Position numbers and translations under genes: made by a program. A stretch of 24,621 nucleotides of DNA, taken from the NCBI RefSeq assembly GCF_937941905.1, contig NZ_CALDGS010000064.1, positions 1 through 24,621 of the forward strand, written 5' to 3'. Shown one piece after another: positions 7,659-15,825 of the stretch; position 1 is the stretch's first letter; each line of letters starts with the position of its first letter. This DNA comes from an uncultured Mycolicibacterium sp. Its GTDB lineage: Bacteria > Actinomycetota > Actinomycetes > Mycobacteriales > Mycobacteriaceae. The notes beneath the pieces were generated by a model. It was not told the origin of the DNA and did not search any database. It worked only from the letters and a program-made list of their open reading frames with translations.

Positions 7659-10442
7659 TCAGCCGCTGTTGCGCAACGCGGAGGCCAGCCCGCTCATGGT
7701 GAGCAGGATGCCGCGGCGCACCAGCTCGTCGGTCTCGCCGGCGCGGTAGCGGCGCAGCAGCTCCACCTGCAGGTGGTTCAGCGGCTCGAGGTACGGGAAC
7801 CGGTTGAACACCGACCGGGCCAGCGCCGGGTTGTCGGCGAGCAGGTCGTGGCCGGTGACCAGCCGGTGCATCCGCAGGGTGCGGCCGTACTCCGCGGTGA
7901 TCATGCCGAACACCCGCCGCCGCAGGGCCGCGTCGGGCACCAGTTCGGCGTACCGGGCGGCCAGGCCCATGTCGGCCTTGGCCAACACCTGCGCCATGTT
8001 CGACAGCACGGTGGTGAAGAACGGCCAGCGCCGGTACAGGTCCTGCAGCACCGCCAGCCGCGACCCGTCCTCGCCGATCCAGGACTCGATCGCGCTGCCC
8101 ACCCCGTACCAGCCGGGCAGCATCACCCGGCACTGGCTCCAGGCCAGCACCCACGGGATGGCCCGCAGGTCGGCGATCGACGTGGTGGGTTTCCGCGACA
8201 CCGGCCGGCTGCCGATGTTGAGCGCCCCGATCTCGCCGACCGGGGTGGAGGCGGTGAAGTAGTCGACGAATCCCGGTGTCTCGTGCACGAGTTCGCGGTA
8301 GGCGCGCTCGGCGCGGGCGGCCAGCTCGTCGAGCACCCGGTAGGCCGACTCGGCGTCGTCGCCGAGGCCCTCCACGTCGAGCAGGGTGGCCTCCAGGGTG
8401 GCGGCGACCAGCGCCTCGAGGTTGCGGTAGGCCAGCCGCGGTTCGGCGTACTTGGCGGCGATCACCTCGCCCTGTTCGGTCAGCCGCAGCGCCCCGTTCA
8501 CCGCGCCGGGCGGCTGGGCCAGGATCGCGTTGTAGCTCGGCCCGCCGCCGCGGCCGACGGTGCCGCCGCGGCCGTGGAAGAACCGCAGCCGGATCCCGGT
8601 CTGCCGGGCGGTCTCCACCAGCGCCAGCTCGGCCCGGTACAGCGCCCAGTTCGCGGCCAGGTACCCGCCGTCCTTGTTGGAGTCGGAGTAGCCGAGCATC
8701 ACCTCCTGGTGGTCGCCGCGGGCGGCCACCAGGCGCCGGTAGACCGGTTCGGCCAGGGCGGCGCGCAGGATGTCCGCGCCGCGCTGCAGGTCGTCGATGG
8801 TCTCGAAGAGCGGCACGATGCCGACCGGGCAGCGCGGTTCGGTGAGGTCGAGCAGCCCGGCCTCCTTGAGCAGCACCGCCGCCTCGAGCAGGTCGGAGAC
8901 CGACTCGCACATCGAGATGATGTAGTTCGGGATCGCCGCCTGCCCGTAGACCGCGACGGCGTCGGCGGCCGCGGCCAGGATGTCGAGCTCGGAGCGGGCC
9001 AACTCCGACAGCGCCGCCCCGGGCCGGGTGAGCGGCCTGCGGGTGGCCAGCTCGGCGGCCAGGAGCCGCACCCGCTCCGGCTCGTCGAGGCGGCGGTAGT
9101 CCGGGTGCACCCCGGCCCAGGCCAGCAGCTCGGCCACCACCGTCTCGTGCACCTCGGAGTTCTGCCGCAGGTCCAGCCCGCACAGGTGGAATCCGAAGCA
9201 GCGCACCGCTTCCCGCAGCCGGCCCAGCCGGTCGTCGGCGAGCACGGCGGCACCGTGGGCACGCAGCGAGGCGTCGACGACATCGAGGTCGGCCAGCAGC
9301 TCGCCCGGCTCCCGGTAGCGCGGCAGTCCGAGGTCGAGCCCGGGTTCGGGCCGCTGGTCCAGGATGTCGTCGGCGGTGGCGGTGAGCCGGGCCCGGATCC
9401 CCCGCAGTGCCCGCCGGTACGGCTCGTCGGCGCGGGCCGGGTCGTCGCAGCCGGCGGCCAGGCCGGCCAGCGCGTCGCTGACCGGGACCAGCCGCGCCGA
9501 CATGGACAGTTCGCGCTCCAGCTCGGCGAGCTCGGTCAGGTAGTGGCGCAGCGCGGTGGCGGCCGCGCTCGAGGCGGCCCGGCGGACCACCGCGGCGGTG
9601 ACGTAGGGGTTGCCGTCCCGGTCGCCGCCGATCCAGCTGCCCGGCCGCACGATCGGTTCGGCCAGCAGGTCGGTTCCCGGCCAGCGGGCCCGCAGCGCGG
9701 CCCGCACCTCGGCGTTGAGCTTCGGGACGACCTCCAGGAACGCCGCCTGGTAGTAGCGCAGCCCGGTCTCGATCTCGTCGGAGATCTGCAGCCGCGACAG
9801 CCGGATCAGCGCGGTCTGCCACAGCGTGAGGATGTGGCGGCGTAGCTCGCGCTCGATGTCGCGGCCGTCGAGGGTCTCGGTGTGGCCGTGCAGCCGCAAC
9901 CGCAGCAGTTCGGTGATGCGGTGCTGGGTCTCGAACACGGTGCGGCGCCGGGTCTCGGTGGGGTGCGCGGTGATCACCGGCGCGACCAGCGCCCCGGCCA
10001 GGGCCCGCGCCACGGTGTCGGCGTCCAGCCCGGCGGCGTCGAGCTTGCGGTAGGTGGCGGCCAGGGTGGAGTCCGGCGGCGGTTCGCCGGCGGCCCGGTG
10101 CACGGCCCGGCGGCGCTCCCGGTGGATGTCCTCGGCGACGTTGGCCAGCAGCGCGAAGTGGGTGAACGCCCGGATGACCGGGATGGCCTCGTGCACGTCG
10201 ATGCCGCGGAACCGTTCGGCCAGCTCGGCACGGTCGAGTTCGGAGCGGCGCACCTTGAACGACGCCACCCGGGCCTGTTCGACGAGGTCGAAGATCCGCT
10301 CGCCGTGCTGTTCGCGGATGGTGTCACCGAGGATGGCGCCGAGCAGCCGGATGTCCTCGCGCATCGGTTCGGTGGCCTCGCGGCCCACCCGGGTGCGGGT
10401 GACCGCGCCGATCGGGGCGAGGGATTCTGCGGGGTCGGCCAT
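7659..10442 (-). CDS. ppc: Phosphoenolpyruvate carboxylase
   Basis: Cytosolic enzyme that carboxylates PEP with bicarbonate to oxaloacetate, refilling the TCA cycle. At 927 residues it is full length. The first signature is APVITAHPTETRRRTV with catalytic His160. The second, VMLGYSDSNKDGG, is near residue 585, followed by FFHGRGGTVGRGGGPSYNAI near 620-640. The C-terminus ends RNSG, close to the usual RNTG. I chose ATG 10442 (MADPAESLAP). An upstream in-frame ATG at 10463 would add seven residues, but a GATACT element sits between the two. The gene is alone on its strand between a palindrome and the hairpin that ends the gap operon, so it is probably monocistronic. As I recall, M. leprae and M. 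smegmatis have ppc and M. tuberculosis does not. Confidence 0.97.
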   Translation of the reverse strand: MADPAESLAPIGAVTRTRVGREATEPMREDIRLLGAILGDTIREQHGERIFDLVEQARVASFKVRRSELDRAELAERFRGIDVHEAIPVIRAFTHFALLANVAEDIHRERRRAVHRAAGEPPPDSTLAATYRKLDAAGLDADTVARALAGALVAPVITAHPTETRRRTVFETQHRITELLRLRLHGHTETLDGRDIERELRRHILTLWQTALIRLSRLQISDEIETGLRYYQAAFLEVVPKLNAEVRAALRARWPGTDLLAEPIVRPGSWIGGDRDGNPYVTAAVVRRAASSAAATALRHYLTELAELERELSMSARLVPVSDALAGLAAGCDDPARADEPYRRALRGIRARLTATADDILDQRPEPGLDLGLPRYREPGELLADLDVVDASLRAHGAAVLADDRLGRLREAVRCFGFHLCGLDLRQNSEVHETVVAELLAWAGVHPDYRRLDEPERVRLLAAELATRRPLTRPGAALSELARSELDILAAAADAVAVYGQAAIPNYIISMCESVSDLLEAAVLLKEAGLLDLTEPRCPVGIVPLFETIDDLQRGADILRAALAEPVYRRLVAARGDHQEVMLGYSDSNKDGGYLAANWALYRAELALVETARQTGIRLRFFHGRGGTVGRGGGPSYNAILAQPPGAVNGALRLTEQGEVIAAKYAEPRLAYRNLEALVAATLEATLLDVEGLGDDAESAYRVLDELAARAERAYRELVHETPGFVDYFTASTPVGEIGALNIGSRPVSRKPTTSIADLRAIPWVLAWSQCRVMLPGWYGVGSAIESWIGEDGSRLAVLQDLYRRWPFFTTVLSNMAQVLAKADMGLAARYAELVPDAALRRRVFGMITAEYGRTLRMHRLVTGHDLLADNPALARSVFNRFPYLEPLNHLQVELLRRYRAGETDELVRRGILLTMSGLASALRNSG

Positions 10443-10448
10443 GCCCCC

Positions 10449-10454
10449 AGTATC
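10449..10454 (-). promoter_or_regulatory. Possible -10 element for ppc, leaderless
   Basis: On the minus strand GATACT is followed by GGGGGC and then the ATG at 10442, placing the predicted transcription start at the start codon. It lies downstream of the hairpin at 10503-10541, so it would give ppc its own transcript. The G-run could instead act as a weak ribosome site for a longer message. Confidence 0.4.
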
Positions 10455-10502
10455 GGGGCGCACCGGCCGGTACGCAGCGCCGGCGGACCGGCCCCGCAGA
10501 CG

Positions 10503-10541
10503 GGACCGGCCGGGTCACCACGCGGGTGACCCGGCCGGTCC
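10503..10541 (-). terminator. Strong hairpin terminator after secG
   Basis: The arms at 10503-10519 and 10525-10541 pair perfectly for 17 bp, almost all G-C, around a 5-base loop (10520-10524). The hairpin begins 15 bases after the secG stop codon on the minus strand and precedes ppc, so it should end the gap-pgk-tpiA-secG message. No T-tract follows. Confidence 0.7.
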
Positions 10542-10556
10542 GTCGAGCCGTGCGGC

Positions 10557-10790
10557 TCAGGAGTACTTGATGAGCAGGCCGATGCCGATGATCGCCACCA
10601 GCCAGATGCCGGTGATGAACAGGGTCAGCCGGTCGAGGTTCTTCTCGACCACGGTCGATCCGGAAAGGCTCGACTGCACACCGCCGCCGAACAGCGTCGA
10701 CAGGCCGCCGCCCTTGGCGCGGTGCAGCAGCACCAGCAGGATCACCAGGATGCTGGTGACCACCAGGAGGATCTGCAGAGCCAATTCCAT
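10557..10790 (-). CDS. secG: Preprotein translocase subunit SecG
   Basis: Small membrane subunit of the SecYEG channel, needed for efficient protein export across the inner membrane. The 77-residue protein has a first transmembrane helix at about 4-22 (LALQILLVVTSILVILLVL), the conserved cytoplasmic stretch HRAKGGGLSTLFGGGVQSS, and a second helix at about 56-74 (LTLFITGIWLVAIIGIGLL). It matches the mycobacterial sequence almost exactly as I recall it. The ATG at 10790 fits the homologue start MELALQI. The tpiA-secG linkage is widely conserved in actinobacteria. A TAGGGT element just upstream could give a second, leaderless promoter of its own. Confidence 0.96.
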   Translation of the reverse strand: MELALQILLVVTSILVILLVLLHRAKGGGLSTLFGGGVQSSLSGSTVVEKNLDRLTLFITGIWLVAIIGIGLLIKYS

Positions 10791-10797
10791 GGGCGCT

Positions 10798-10803
10798 ACC
10801 CTA
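10798..10803 (-). promoter_or_regulatory. Possible -10 element for secG, leaderless
   Basis: The minus strand reads TAGGGT, then seven bases, then the secG ATG at 10790. The start of transcription would fall at or within one base of the start codon. No ribosome site is visible in the 31 bases between tpiA and secG, which supports either a leaderless start or coupling from tpiA. Confidence 0.4.
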
Positions 10804-10821
10804 CCCGACCCGTCCGGCCGG

Positions 10822-11607
10822 TCACGGCAGCGGCCCGCCGGCCGCGATCGCCGAGAGGGTGGCGAACTGCTCACCGTCCAGGGAGGCCCCGCCGACCAGC
10901 GCGCCGTCGACATCGGGCTGGGCCACGATCTCGCCGACGTTCTTGGCGTTGACCGACCCGCCGTAGAGGATGCGCACCCCGGCGGCGGTCTCCGCCGAGG
11001 TCAGCGCCGCCAGTTCGGCGCGGACGGCCTGGCAGACCTCCTGGGCGTCGGCGGGCCCGGCCACCCGGCCGGTGCCGATCGCCCAGACCGGCTCGTAGGC
11101 GATGACGGCCCGGCCGATCTGTTCGGCGGTCAGGCCCTCCAGCGAGCCGCGCAGCATCTCCACGTTGTAGGCGACGTGGTTGCCGGCCTCGCGCACCTCC
11201 AGCGGCTCGCCGATGCAGATGATCGGGATGAGCCCGTGCCGGAACGCGGCCTTGGCCTTGGCGGCCACCAGCGCGTTGTCCTCGTGGTGGTAGGTGCGCC
11301 GCTCGGAGTGCCCGACGATCACCCAGGTGCAGCCCAGCTTGGCCAGGAAGGCCCCGCTGATCTCGCCGGTGTAGGCGCCCGAGTCGTGCTGGGACAGGTC
11401 CTGCGCCCCGTAGGTGAGCAGCAGCTTGTCCCCGTCGACCAGGGTCTGCACGCTGCGCAGATCCGTGAACGGCGGGATGACCGCGACGTCGACCTTGTCG
11501 AAGTACTTCTCCGGCAGGGCGAAGGCGATCTTCTGCACCAGGGCGATGGCCTCGAAGTGGTTGAGGTTCATCTTCCAGTTGCCGGCGATGAGCGGTTTGC
11601 GGCTCAC
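10822..11607 (-). CDS. tpiA: Triosephosphate isomerase
   Basis: Glycolytic TIM-barrel enzyme that interconverts dihydroxyacetone phosphate and glyceraldehyde-3-phosphate. The 261-residue protein has the catalytic set Asn10/Lys12 in AGNWKMNL, His100 in VIVGHSERR and Glu172 in AYEPVWAIGTG. The phosphate-gripping C-terminal segments LYGGSVNAKN and DGALVGGASL are also present. The start is GTG at 11607 (VSRKPLIAG), which overlaps the pgk stop by four bases (GTGA) and equals the tuberculosis start. It is the third gene of the gap-pgk-tpiA-secG operon. Confidence 0.97.
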   Translation of the reverse strand: MSRKPLIAGNWKMNLNHFEAIALVQKIAFALPEKYFDKVDVAVIPPFTDLRSVQTLVDGDKLLLTYGAQDLSQHDSGAYTGEISGAFLAKLGCTWVIVGHSERRTYHHEDNALVAAKAKAAFRHGLIPIICIGEPLEVREAGNHVAYNVEMLRGSLEGLTAEQIGRAVIAYEPVWAIGTGRVAGPADAQEVCQAVRAELAALTSAETAAGVRILYGGSVNAKNVGEIVAQPDVDGALVGGASLDGEQFATLSAIAAGGPLP

Positions 11608-12818
11608 GATTCCAGCACCTCCAGCCCGGGCAGCGTCTTGCCCTCCAGGTACTCCAGCGATGCGCCGCCGCCGGTGGAGATGTGGGTGAAGCCGTCCTCC
11701 GGCAGGCCGAGCTGGCGCACCGCCGCGGCCGAGTCGCCGCCGCCGACGACGCTGAACGCGCCCTTGCCGGTGGCGGCGATGATCGCCTCGGCGACGCCCT
11801 TGGTGCCGGCGGCGAACGCCGGGAACTCGAACACGCCCATCGGGCCGTTCCAGAAGATGGTCCTGGCGTTGGACAGCAGCGCGGCGAACCGCTCGACGGT
11901 GCCCGGCCCGACGTCGAGCCCCATCTTGTCCTCGGGGATCCGGTCGGCGGGCACCACCTCGGCCGGGGCGTCGGCGGCGAACTCCGGCGCGACCACGATG
12001 TCGACCGGGACGTGGATGACGTCGGCGTAGGTCTCCAGCAGCTGCCGGCAGGTGTCGATCATCTCCGGCTGAACCAGCGACTTGCCCACCGAGATCCCTT
12101 GCGAGGCAAGGAAGGTGAAGCACATGCCGCCGCCGATGAGCAGGCTGTCGGCCTTCTGGGCCAGCTGCTCGATGACGGCGAGCTTGTCGGAGACCTTCGA
12201 CCCGCCGAGCACCACCGCGTACGGCCGCTCCGAGGACTCGGTGAGCTGCGCGAGCACCTTGACCTCGGCGGCGACCAGCGTGCCGGCGTAGTGCGGCAGC
12301 AGCTTGGCCACGTCGTAGACCGAGGCCTGCTTGCGGTGCACCACCCCGAAGCCGTCGGAGACGAACGCGCCGTCCTCGCCGACGAGTTCGACCAGCGCGC
12401 GGGCCAGGGCCTGCCGCTCGGCATCGTCCTTGCTGGTCTCCCGCGGGTCGAAGCGGATGTTCTCCAGCAGCAGCACGTCGCCGTCGGTCAGCCCCTCGGC
12501 ACGGGCCAGCGCGTCGGCGCCGACCACGTCACCGGCGAGCTGCACGTGCCGGCCCAGCCGCTCGCCGAGCGCGGCGGCCACCGGCGCCAGCGAGTACTTC
12601 GGGTCCGGGCCGCCCTTGGGCCGGCCCAGGTGCGCGGTGACCACCACCTTGGCGCCGGCCTCGGCCAGCGCCTTGAGAGTGGGCACCGACGCGATGATCC
12701 GGCCCGGGTCGGTGATGACCCCGTTGTCGTCGAGCGGGACGTTCAGGTCGGAGCGCACCAGCACGCCCCGACCCGAAACCCCTTCGGCCAGAAGGTCGTC
12801 GAGCGTCTTGACGGTCAT
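11604..12818 (-). CDS. pgk: Phosphoglycerate kinase
   Basis: Glycolytic kinase that transfers phosphate from 1,3-bisphosphoglycerate to ADP. The 404-residue protein has the N-domain substrate site VLVRSDLNVPLDD at about 19-31, VVTAHLGRPKG, and LLLENIRFDPRE. In the C domain are VVLGGSKVSDKL, the nucleotide segment FWNGPMGVFEFPAF and the glycine-rich GKGAFSVVGGGDSAAAV. It starts at ATG 12818, five bases after the gap stop; an AGGGA just upstream is a rather close ribosome site. The stop overlaps tpiA. Residues and length are normal. Confidence 0.97.
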   Translation of the reverse strand: MTVKTLDDLLAEGVSGRGVLVRSDLNVPLDDNGVITDPGRIIASVPTLKALAEAGAKVVVTAHLGRPKGGPDPKYSLAPVAAALGERLGRHVQLAGDVVGADALARAEGLTDGDVLLLENIRFDPRETSKDDAERQALARALVELVGEDGAFVSDGFGVVHRKQASVYDVAKLLPHYAGTLVAAEVKVLAQLTESSERPYAVVLGGSKVSDKLAVIEQLAQKADSLLIGGGMCFTFLASQGISVGKSLVQPEMIDTCRQLLETYADVIHVPVDIVVAPEFAADAPAEVVPADRIPEDKMGLDVGPGTVERFAALLSNARTIFWNGPMGVFEFPAFAAGTKGVAEAIIAATGKGAFSVVGGGDSAAAVRQLGLPEDGFTHISTGGGASLEYLEGKTLPGLEVLES

Positions 12819-12823
12819 GATCC

Positions 12824-13846
12824 CTACAGCGACTTGCCGACCAGGCCGACCAGGTCCACCAGACGGTTCGAGTACCCCCACTCGTTGTCGTACCAGGACA
12901 CCACCTTGACCTGGTTGTCGATGACCTTGGTCAGGCCGGCGTCGTAGAGCGAGCTGTGCGGGTCGGTGACGATGTCGCTGGAGACGATCGGGGCGTCGTA
13001 GTACTTCAGGATCCCCTTCAGCGGGCCCTCGGCGGCGGCCTTGAAGGCGGCGTTGATCTCGTCGATCGAGGCCGACTTGGCCAGCTCGGCGGTCAGGTCG
13101 GTGACCGAACCGGTCGGGATCGGCACGCGCAGCGCGTACCCGTCGAGCTTGCCGTTGAGCTCCGGCAGCACCAGGCCGATGGCCTTGGCCGCACCGGTCG
13201 AGGTCGGCACGATGTTGATCGCCGCCGCGCGGGCCCGGCGCAGGTCCTTGTGCGGGCCGTCCTGCAGGTTCTGGTCCTGGGTGTAGGCGTGCACGGTGGT
13301 CATCAGGCCCTTGACGATGCCGAACTCGTCGTGCAGCACCTTGGCCAGCGGCGCCAGGCAGTTCGTGGTGCACGAGGCGTTGGAGATGATGTTCTGGCTG
13401 CCGTCGTACTTGTTGTCGTTGACGCCGAGCACGACGGTCAGGTCCTCGTTCTTGGCGGGCGCGGAGATGATGACCTTCTTCGCGCCGGCGTCGAGGTGGC
13501 CCTTGGCCTTGGCGCCGTCGGTGAAGATGCCGGTCGACTCGACGACGATGTCCACCCCGAGGTCACCCCACGGCAGGGCGGCCGGGCCCTCCTTGATGGA
13601 CAGCGCCTTGATCTTGGTGGAGCCGACGACGATGGTGTCCTCGCCCTCGAGGGTGACGTCCTCCGGGAAACGGCCCAGGATGGAGTCGAACTTCAGCAGG
13701 TGCGCCAGGGTGGCGTTGTCGGTCAGGTCGTTGACCGCCACGATCTCGATGTCGGCGGCCTTGCCCTCCGCCTTCTGCGCGGCCAGCGCCCGGAAGAAGT
13801 TGCGCCCGATACGGCCGAAGCCGTTCACGCCTACCCGGATCGTCAC
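12824..13846 (-). CDS. gap: Glyceraldehyde-3-phosphate dehydrogenase, NAD-type
   Basis: Oxidises and phosphorylates glyceraldehyde-3-phosphate to 1,3-bisphosphoglycerate in glycolysis. The 340-residue protein starts with the Rossmann motif VGVNGFGRIGRNFFRAL. The catalytic motif ASCTTNCLAPLAK has Cys159. Later come the substrate-site segment VPTSTGAAKAIGLV and the C-terminal SWYDNEWGYSNR. The nicotinamide-binding N-terminal Asp in VNDLTD suggests NAD preference. The start is GTG 13846, with GGGAG placed six to seven bases upstream, a good ribosome site. It is the first gene of the gap-pgk-tpiA-secG operon and is divergent from the secreted lipase gene. Confidence 0.97.
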   Translation of the reverse strand: MTIRVGVNGFGRIGRNFFRALAAQKAEGKAADIEIVAVNDLTDNATLAHLLKFDSILGRFPEDVTLEGEDTIVVGSTKIKALSIKEGPAALPWGDLGVDIVVESTGIFTDGAKAKGHLDAGAKKVIISAPAKNEDLTVVLGVNDNKYDGSQNIISNASCTTNCLAPLAKVLHDEFGIVKGLMTTVHAYTQDQNLQDGPHKDLRRARAAAINIVPTSTGAAKAIGLVLPELNGKLDGYALRVPIPTGSVTDLTAELAKSASIDEINAAFKAAAEGPLKGILKYYDAPIVSSDIVTDPHSSLYDAGLTKVIDNQVKVVSWYDNEWGYSNRLVDLVGLVGKSL

Positions 13847-13892
13847 GTCTGTCTCCCGTCTGTGATTTCTGCCGATGAACTGCTCGAGAGCC

Positions 13893-13898
13893 AGCCTA
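13893..13898 (-). promoter_or_regulatory. Possible -10 element for the gap operon
   Basis: The minus strand reads TAGGCT, matching TANNNT. Transcription would start near 13886, giving a leader of about 40 bases that contains the GGGAG ribosome site. No clear -35 is present. It lies in the 210-base divergent region shared with the 14057 gene. Confidence 0.35.
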
Positions 13899-14009
13899 GT
13901 GGGCGGTATCTCCCCGGTGCGCAGGTGGTTGGCCTACCGGCACCGGTCGCGCTGCCCCGCCGTCGCGCACCGGCAATCACCCCAAACAGCAAACACGGCA
14001 GCCGGTCCT

Positions 14010-14030
14010 GGGTTTGAATGCTCGAAACCC
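14010..14030. promoter_or_regulatory. Short inverted repeat upstream of the lipase gene
   Basis: GGGTTT (14010-14015) and AAACCC (14025-14030) form a 6-bp inverted repeat with a 9-base spacer, about 27 bases before the proposed GTG start. It stands out as unusually AT-containing for this DNA. It could be an operator or lie around a promoter; nothing more can be said. The rest of 13847-14056 holds the gap leader and an AGGAGG ribosome site at 14041-14046. Confidence 0.25.
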
Positions 14031-14056
14031 GAAGTGACACAGGAGGACGGACTGCG

Positions 14057-15814
14057 GTGCGACTTGGCGGGGCGGCGGCCGGTTCGGACAAGGCAAATCC
14101 GTGGCCGGGGTTGGCCACGGCGGCGGCGGTGCTGGCGGTGTGGGCCGGGCTCGGGCTGGGCGCCGGGACCGCCCAGGCCGACGACGGCCCGGCCGACACC
14201 GGCCCGGCGGTGAGCGCCGAGCCGGCGACCCGCTCCGACGCCGCCGAACCGGACGACGCCGGCCCGGCCACGGATCAGGGGCCGACCTCCGCCGGGCGGG
14301 CCACCCCCGAGCGCCGGCCGGCCGACGCCGCCGGGGATCGCGGTGCCGGGCCGGATCCGGACGTCCCGGACCCCGACGAGATCGTTCGCGAGGGGCTCGA
14401 CCTCGACACGACGGGTTCGGGTCCCGACCCTGACACCGCGGCCGCGGGGCCCGACCCCGGCGTGGCCGACGGTGAGCCCGACCCCGTACCCGTCCCCGGC
14501 GACGACCTCCCGGCCGGCGCGGACGGTCCGGTGACGAGCCGCGAGCCACGGCCCGCCCCCGGGCCGGCCGCCGCACGCCGCGCCGCCACACCGGCCCCGA
14601 TGATCGGGACCGGGCAGATCGGGACCGGTCAGATCGGGCTCGGGGCGGCCCGGTCCGTTCCGCAGCCGGACCGGCCGGCCCACGCCGAAGCCCGGGCGGG
14701 GCTGCGCACGGCCGCCGTCACGCCGGCCGCGGCGGCCGACGAACCGCCGCTGCCGCCGACCGATCTCGGGCTGCAGCTGACCGGCGGCATCGCCGACGTC
14801 GGCACCATCGTGGTCTCCGCGGTGCACGGGGTGGCCGCCGCGGTGGCGCACGCCTTCGGCCCGGACACCCTGTTCGGGGTGCCCTACCTGCTGGCCATGT
14901 CGGTGGCCAACGCCGCCGCCGCGGTCGGCCGGATCATCGTCGGCGCACCGGCGTTCGACATCCCGGCCGCCCCGTTCAGCGTCAACTTCGGCATCCTCGA
15001 CGTGGCAGCGCTGTTCGCCCCGGCCCGGCCCCCGGCCGGCGCCAACGACCCGGACATCACCGTCACCCCGGAACACCCGCTGCCGGTCATCCTGCTCAAC
15101 TCGACCGTGCTCACCCAGGGCATCGACTGGTCGGTCGGGGCGCCGGTGCTGGCCAACGCGGGCTACAAGGTCTACACGTTCAACTACGGCAACGTCACCG
15201 ACGACCCGAACTTCCCGCTGCAGTCCATCGGCGACATCCGGCTCTCGGCCCAGGAACTCGCCGCCGAGGTGGACCGGGTGCTCGCCGAGACCGGCGCGGA
15301 GAAGGTCATCCTGATCGGCCACTCCCAGGGCGGCGGCATCCTGCCGGTGTACTACATCAACCACCTCGGCGGGGCGGAGAAGGTGTCCCAGGTGATCGGC
15401 ATCGTGCCGGGCAACCACGGCACCGACTTCAACGGCCTGATTCCGGTGCTGCTCTCGGTACCGGTGCTGCGCGAGGTGCTCATCGGGCTGACGACGGCGC
15501 TCGCCCCGGCCATCTACCAGCAGGCCTGGAGCGCACCGTTCCTCGACGAGGCCTACGCCGGCGGCGACACCCGACCGGGGGTGCGCTACACCAACATCCT
15601 CACCGTGCACGACGAAGTGGCCACGCCGTACCACGTCCACGCGCTGCACGGCGAGAACGTGCGCAACATCGTGCTGCAGCAACGGTTCCCGGGGCTGGTG
15701 CTCGGCCACCTCAACGCGGTGGTGAGCCCGCAGGTGTGGGCGATCGTGCTCGAAGAGCTCGCCGCCAACCCGGAGGCCAACCCGCTCGGGCACCCGGCGG
15801 CCGCGGCGGCCTGA
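14057..15814 (+). CDS. Secreted alpha/beta-hydrolase, triacylglycerol lipase class 2-like
   Basis: Predicted exported esterase or lipase; the substrate is unknown. The start GTG 14057 follows AGGAGG at 14041-14046; an ATG at 14018 would add 13 residues ahead of the signal peptide. Residues 1-41 form a Sec signal with a hydrophobic core and cleavage after GTAQA. Residues about 42-230 are low complexity, rich in Ala, Asp, Pro and Gly, and probably disordered. Residues about 240-330 hold hydrophobic helices. The hydrolase domain runs from about 335 to the end. The nucleophile elbow is IGHSQGGG with Ser423; Asp519 in TVHDEVATPY and His551 in LGHLNAV complete a likely triad in the usual order for lipase class 2 (GehA/EstA type). 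It does not carry the GxSQG context of a PE-PPE domain protein. Convergent with whiA. Confidence 0.75.
   Translation: MRLGGAAAGSDKANPWPGLATAAAVLAVWAGLGLGAGTAQADDGPADTGPAVSAEPATRSDAAEPDDAGPATDQGPTSAGRATPERRPADAAGDRGAGPDPDVPDPDEIVREGLDLDTTGSGPDPDTAAAGPDPGVADGEPDPVPVPGDDLPAGADGPVTSREPRPAPGPAAARRAATPAPMIGTGQIGTGQIGLGAARSVPQPDRPAHAEARAGLRTAAVTPAAAADEPPLPPTDLGLQLTGGIADVGTIVVSAVHGVAAAVAHAFGPDTLFGVPYLLAMSVANAAAAVGRIIVGAPAFDIPAAPFSVNFGILDVAALFAPARPPAGANDPDITVTPEHPLPVILLNSTVLTQGIDWSVGAPVLANAGYKVYTFNYGNVTDDPNFPLQSIGDIRLSAQELAAEVDRVLAETGAEKVILIGHSQGGGILPVYYINHLGGAEKVSQVIGIVPGNHGTDFNGLIPVLLSVPVLREVLIGLTTALAPAIYQQAWSAPFLDEAYAGGDTRPGVRYTNILTVHDEVATPYHVHALHGENVRNIVLQQRFPGLVLGHLNAVVSPQVWAIVLEELAANPEANPLGHPAAAAA
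14606..14635 (+). repeat. 15-bp tandem repeat inside the lipase linker
   Basis: Two adjacent 15-base units, 14606-14620 and 14621-14635, differ at one base and code for GTGQI twice (residues 184-193). A partial copy flanks them on each side (MIG before, G after). It lies in the disordered linker of the secreted hydrolase. Confidence 0.7.
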
Positions 15815-15825
15815 GCGGTCAGGCC
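15808..15825. terminator. Hairpin spanning both stop codons of convergent genes
   Basis: GGCCTGA (15808-15814) and TCAGGCC (15819-15825) pair perfectly around the loop GCGG. The left arm ends with the TGA of the lipase gene and the right arm begins with the whiA stop on the other strand. Only four bases separate the two genes, so this small hairpin is the only candidate terminator. It could arise in part because both genes end in similar codons. Confidence 0.4.

Noticed and set aside
14057..15814. Assigning the secreted hydrolase to the PE/PPE family
   Set aside because: It has a cleavable signal peptide rather than a Pro-Glu or Pro-Pro-Glu N-terminal domain, and its nucleophile motif and downstream Asp/His order fit lipase class 2 better.
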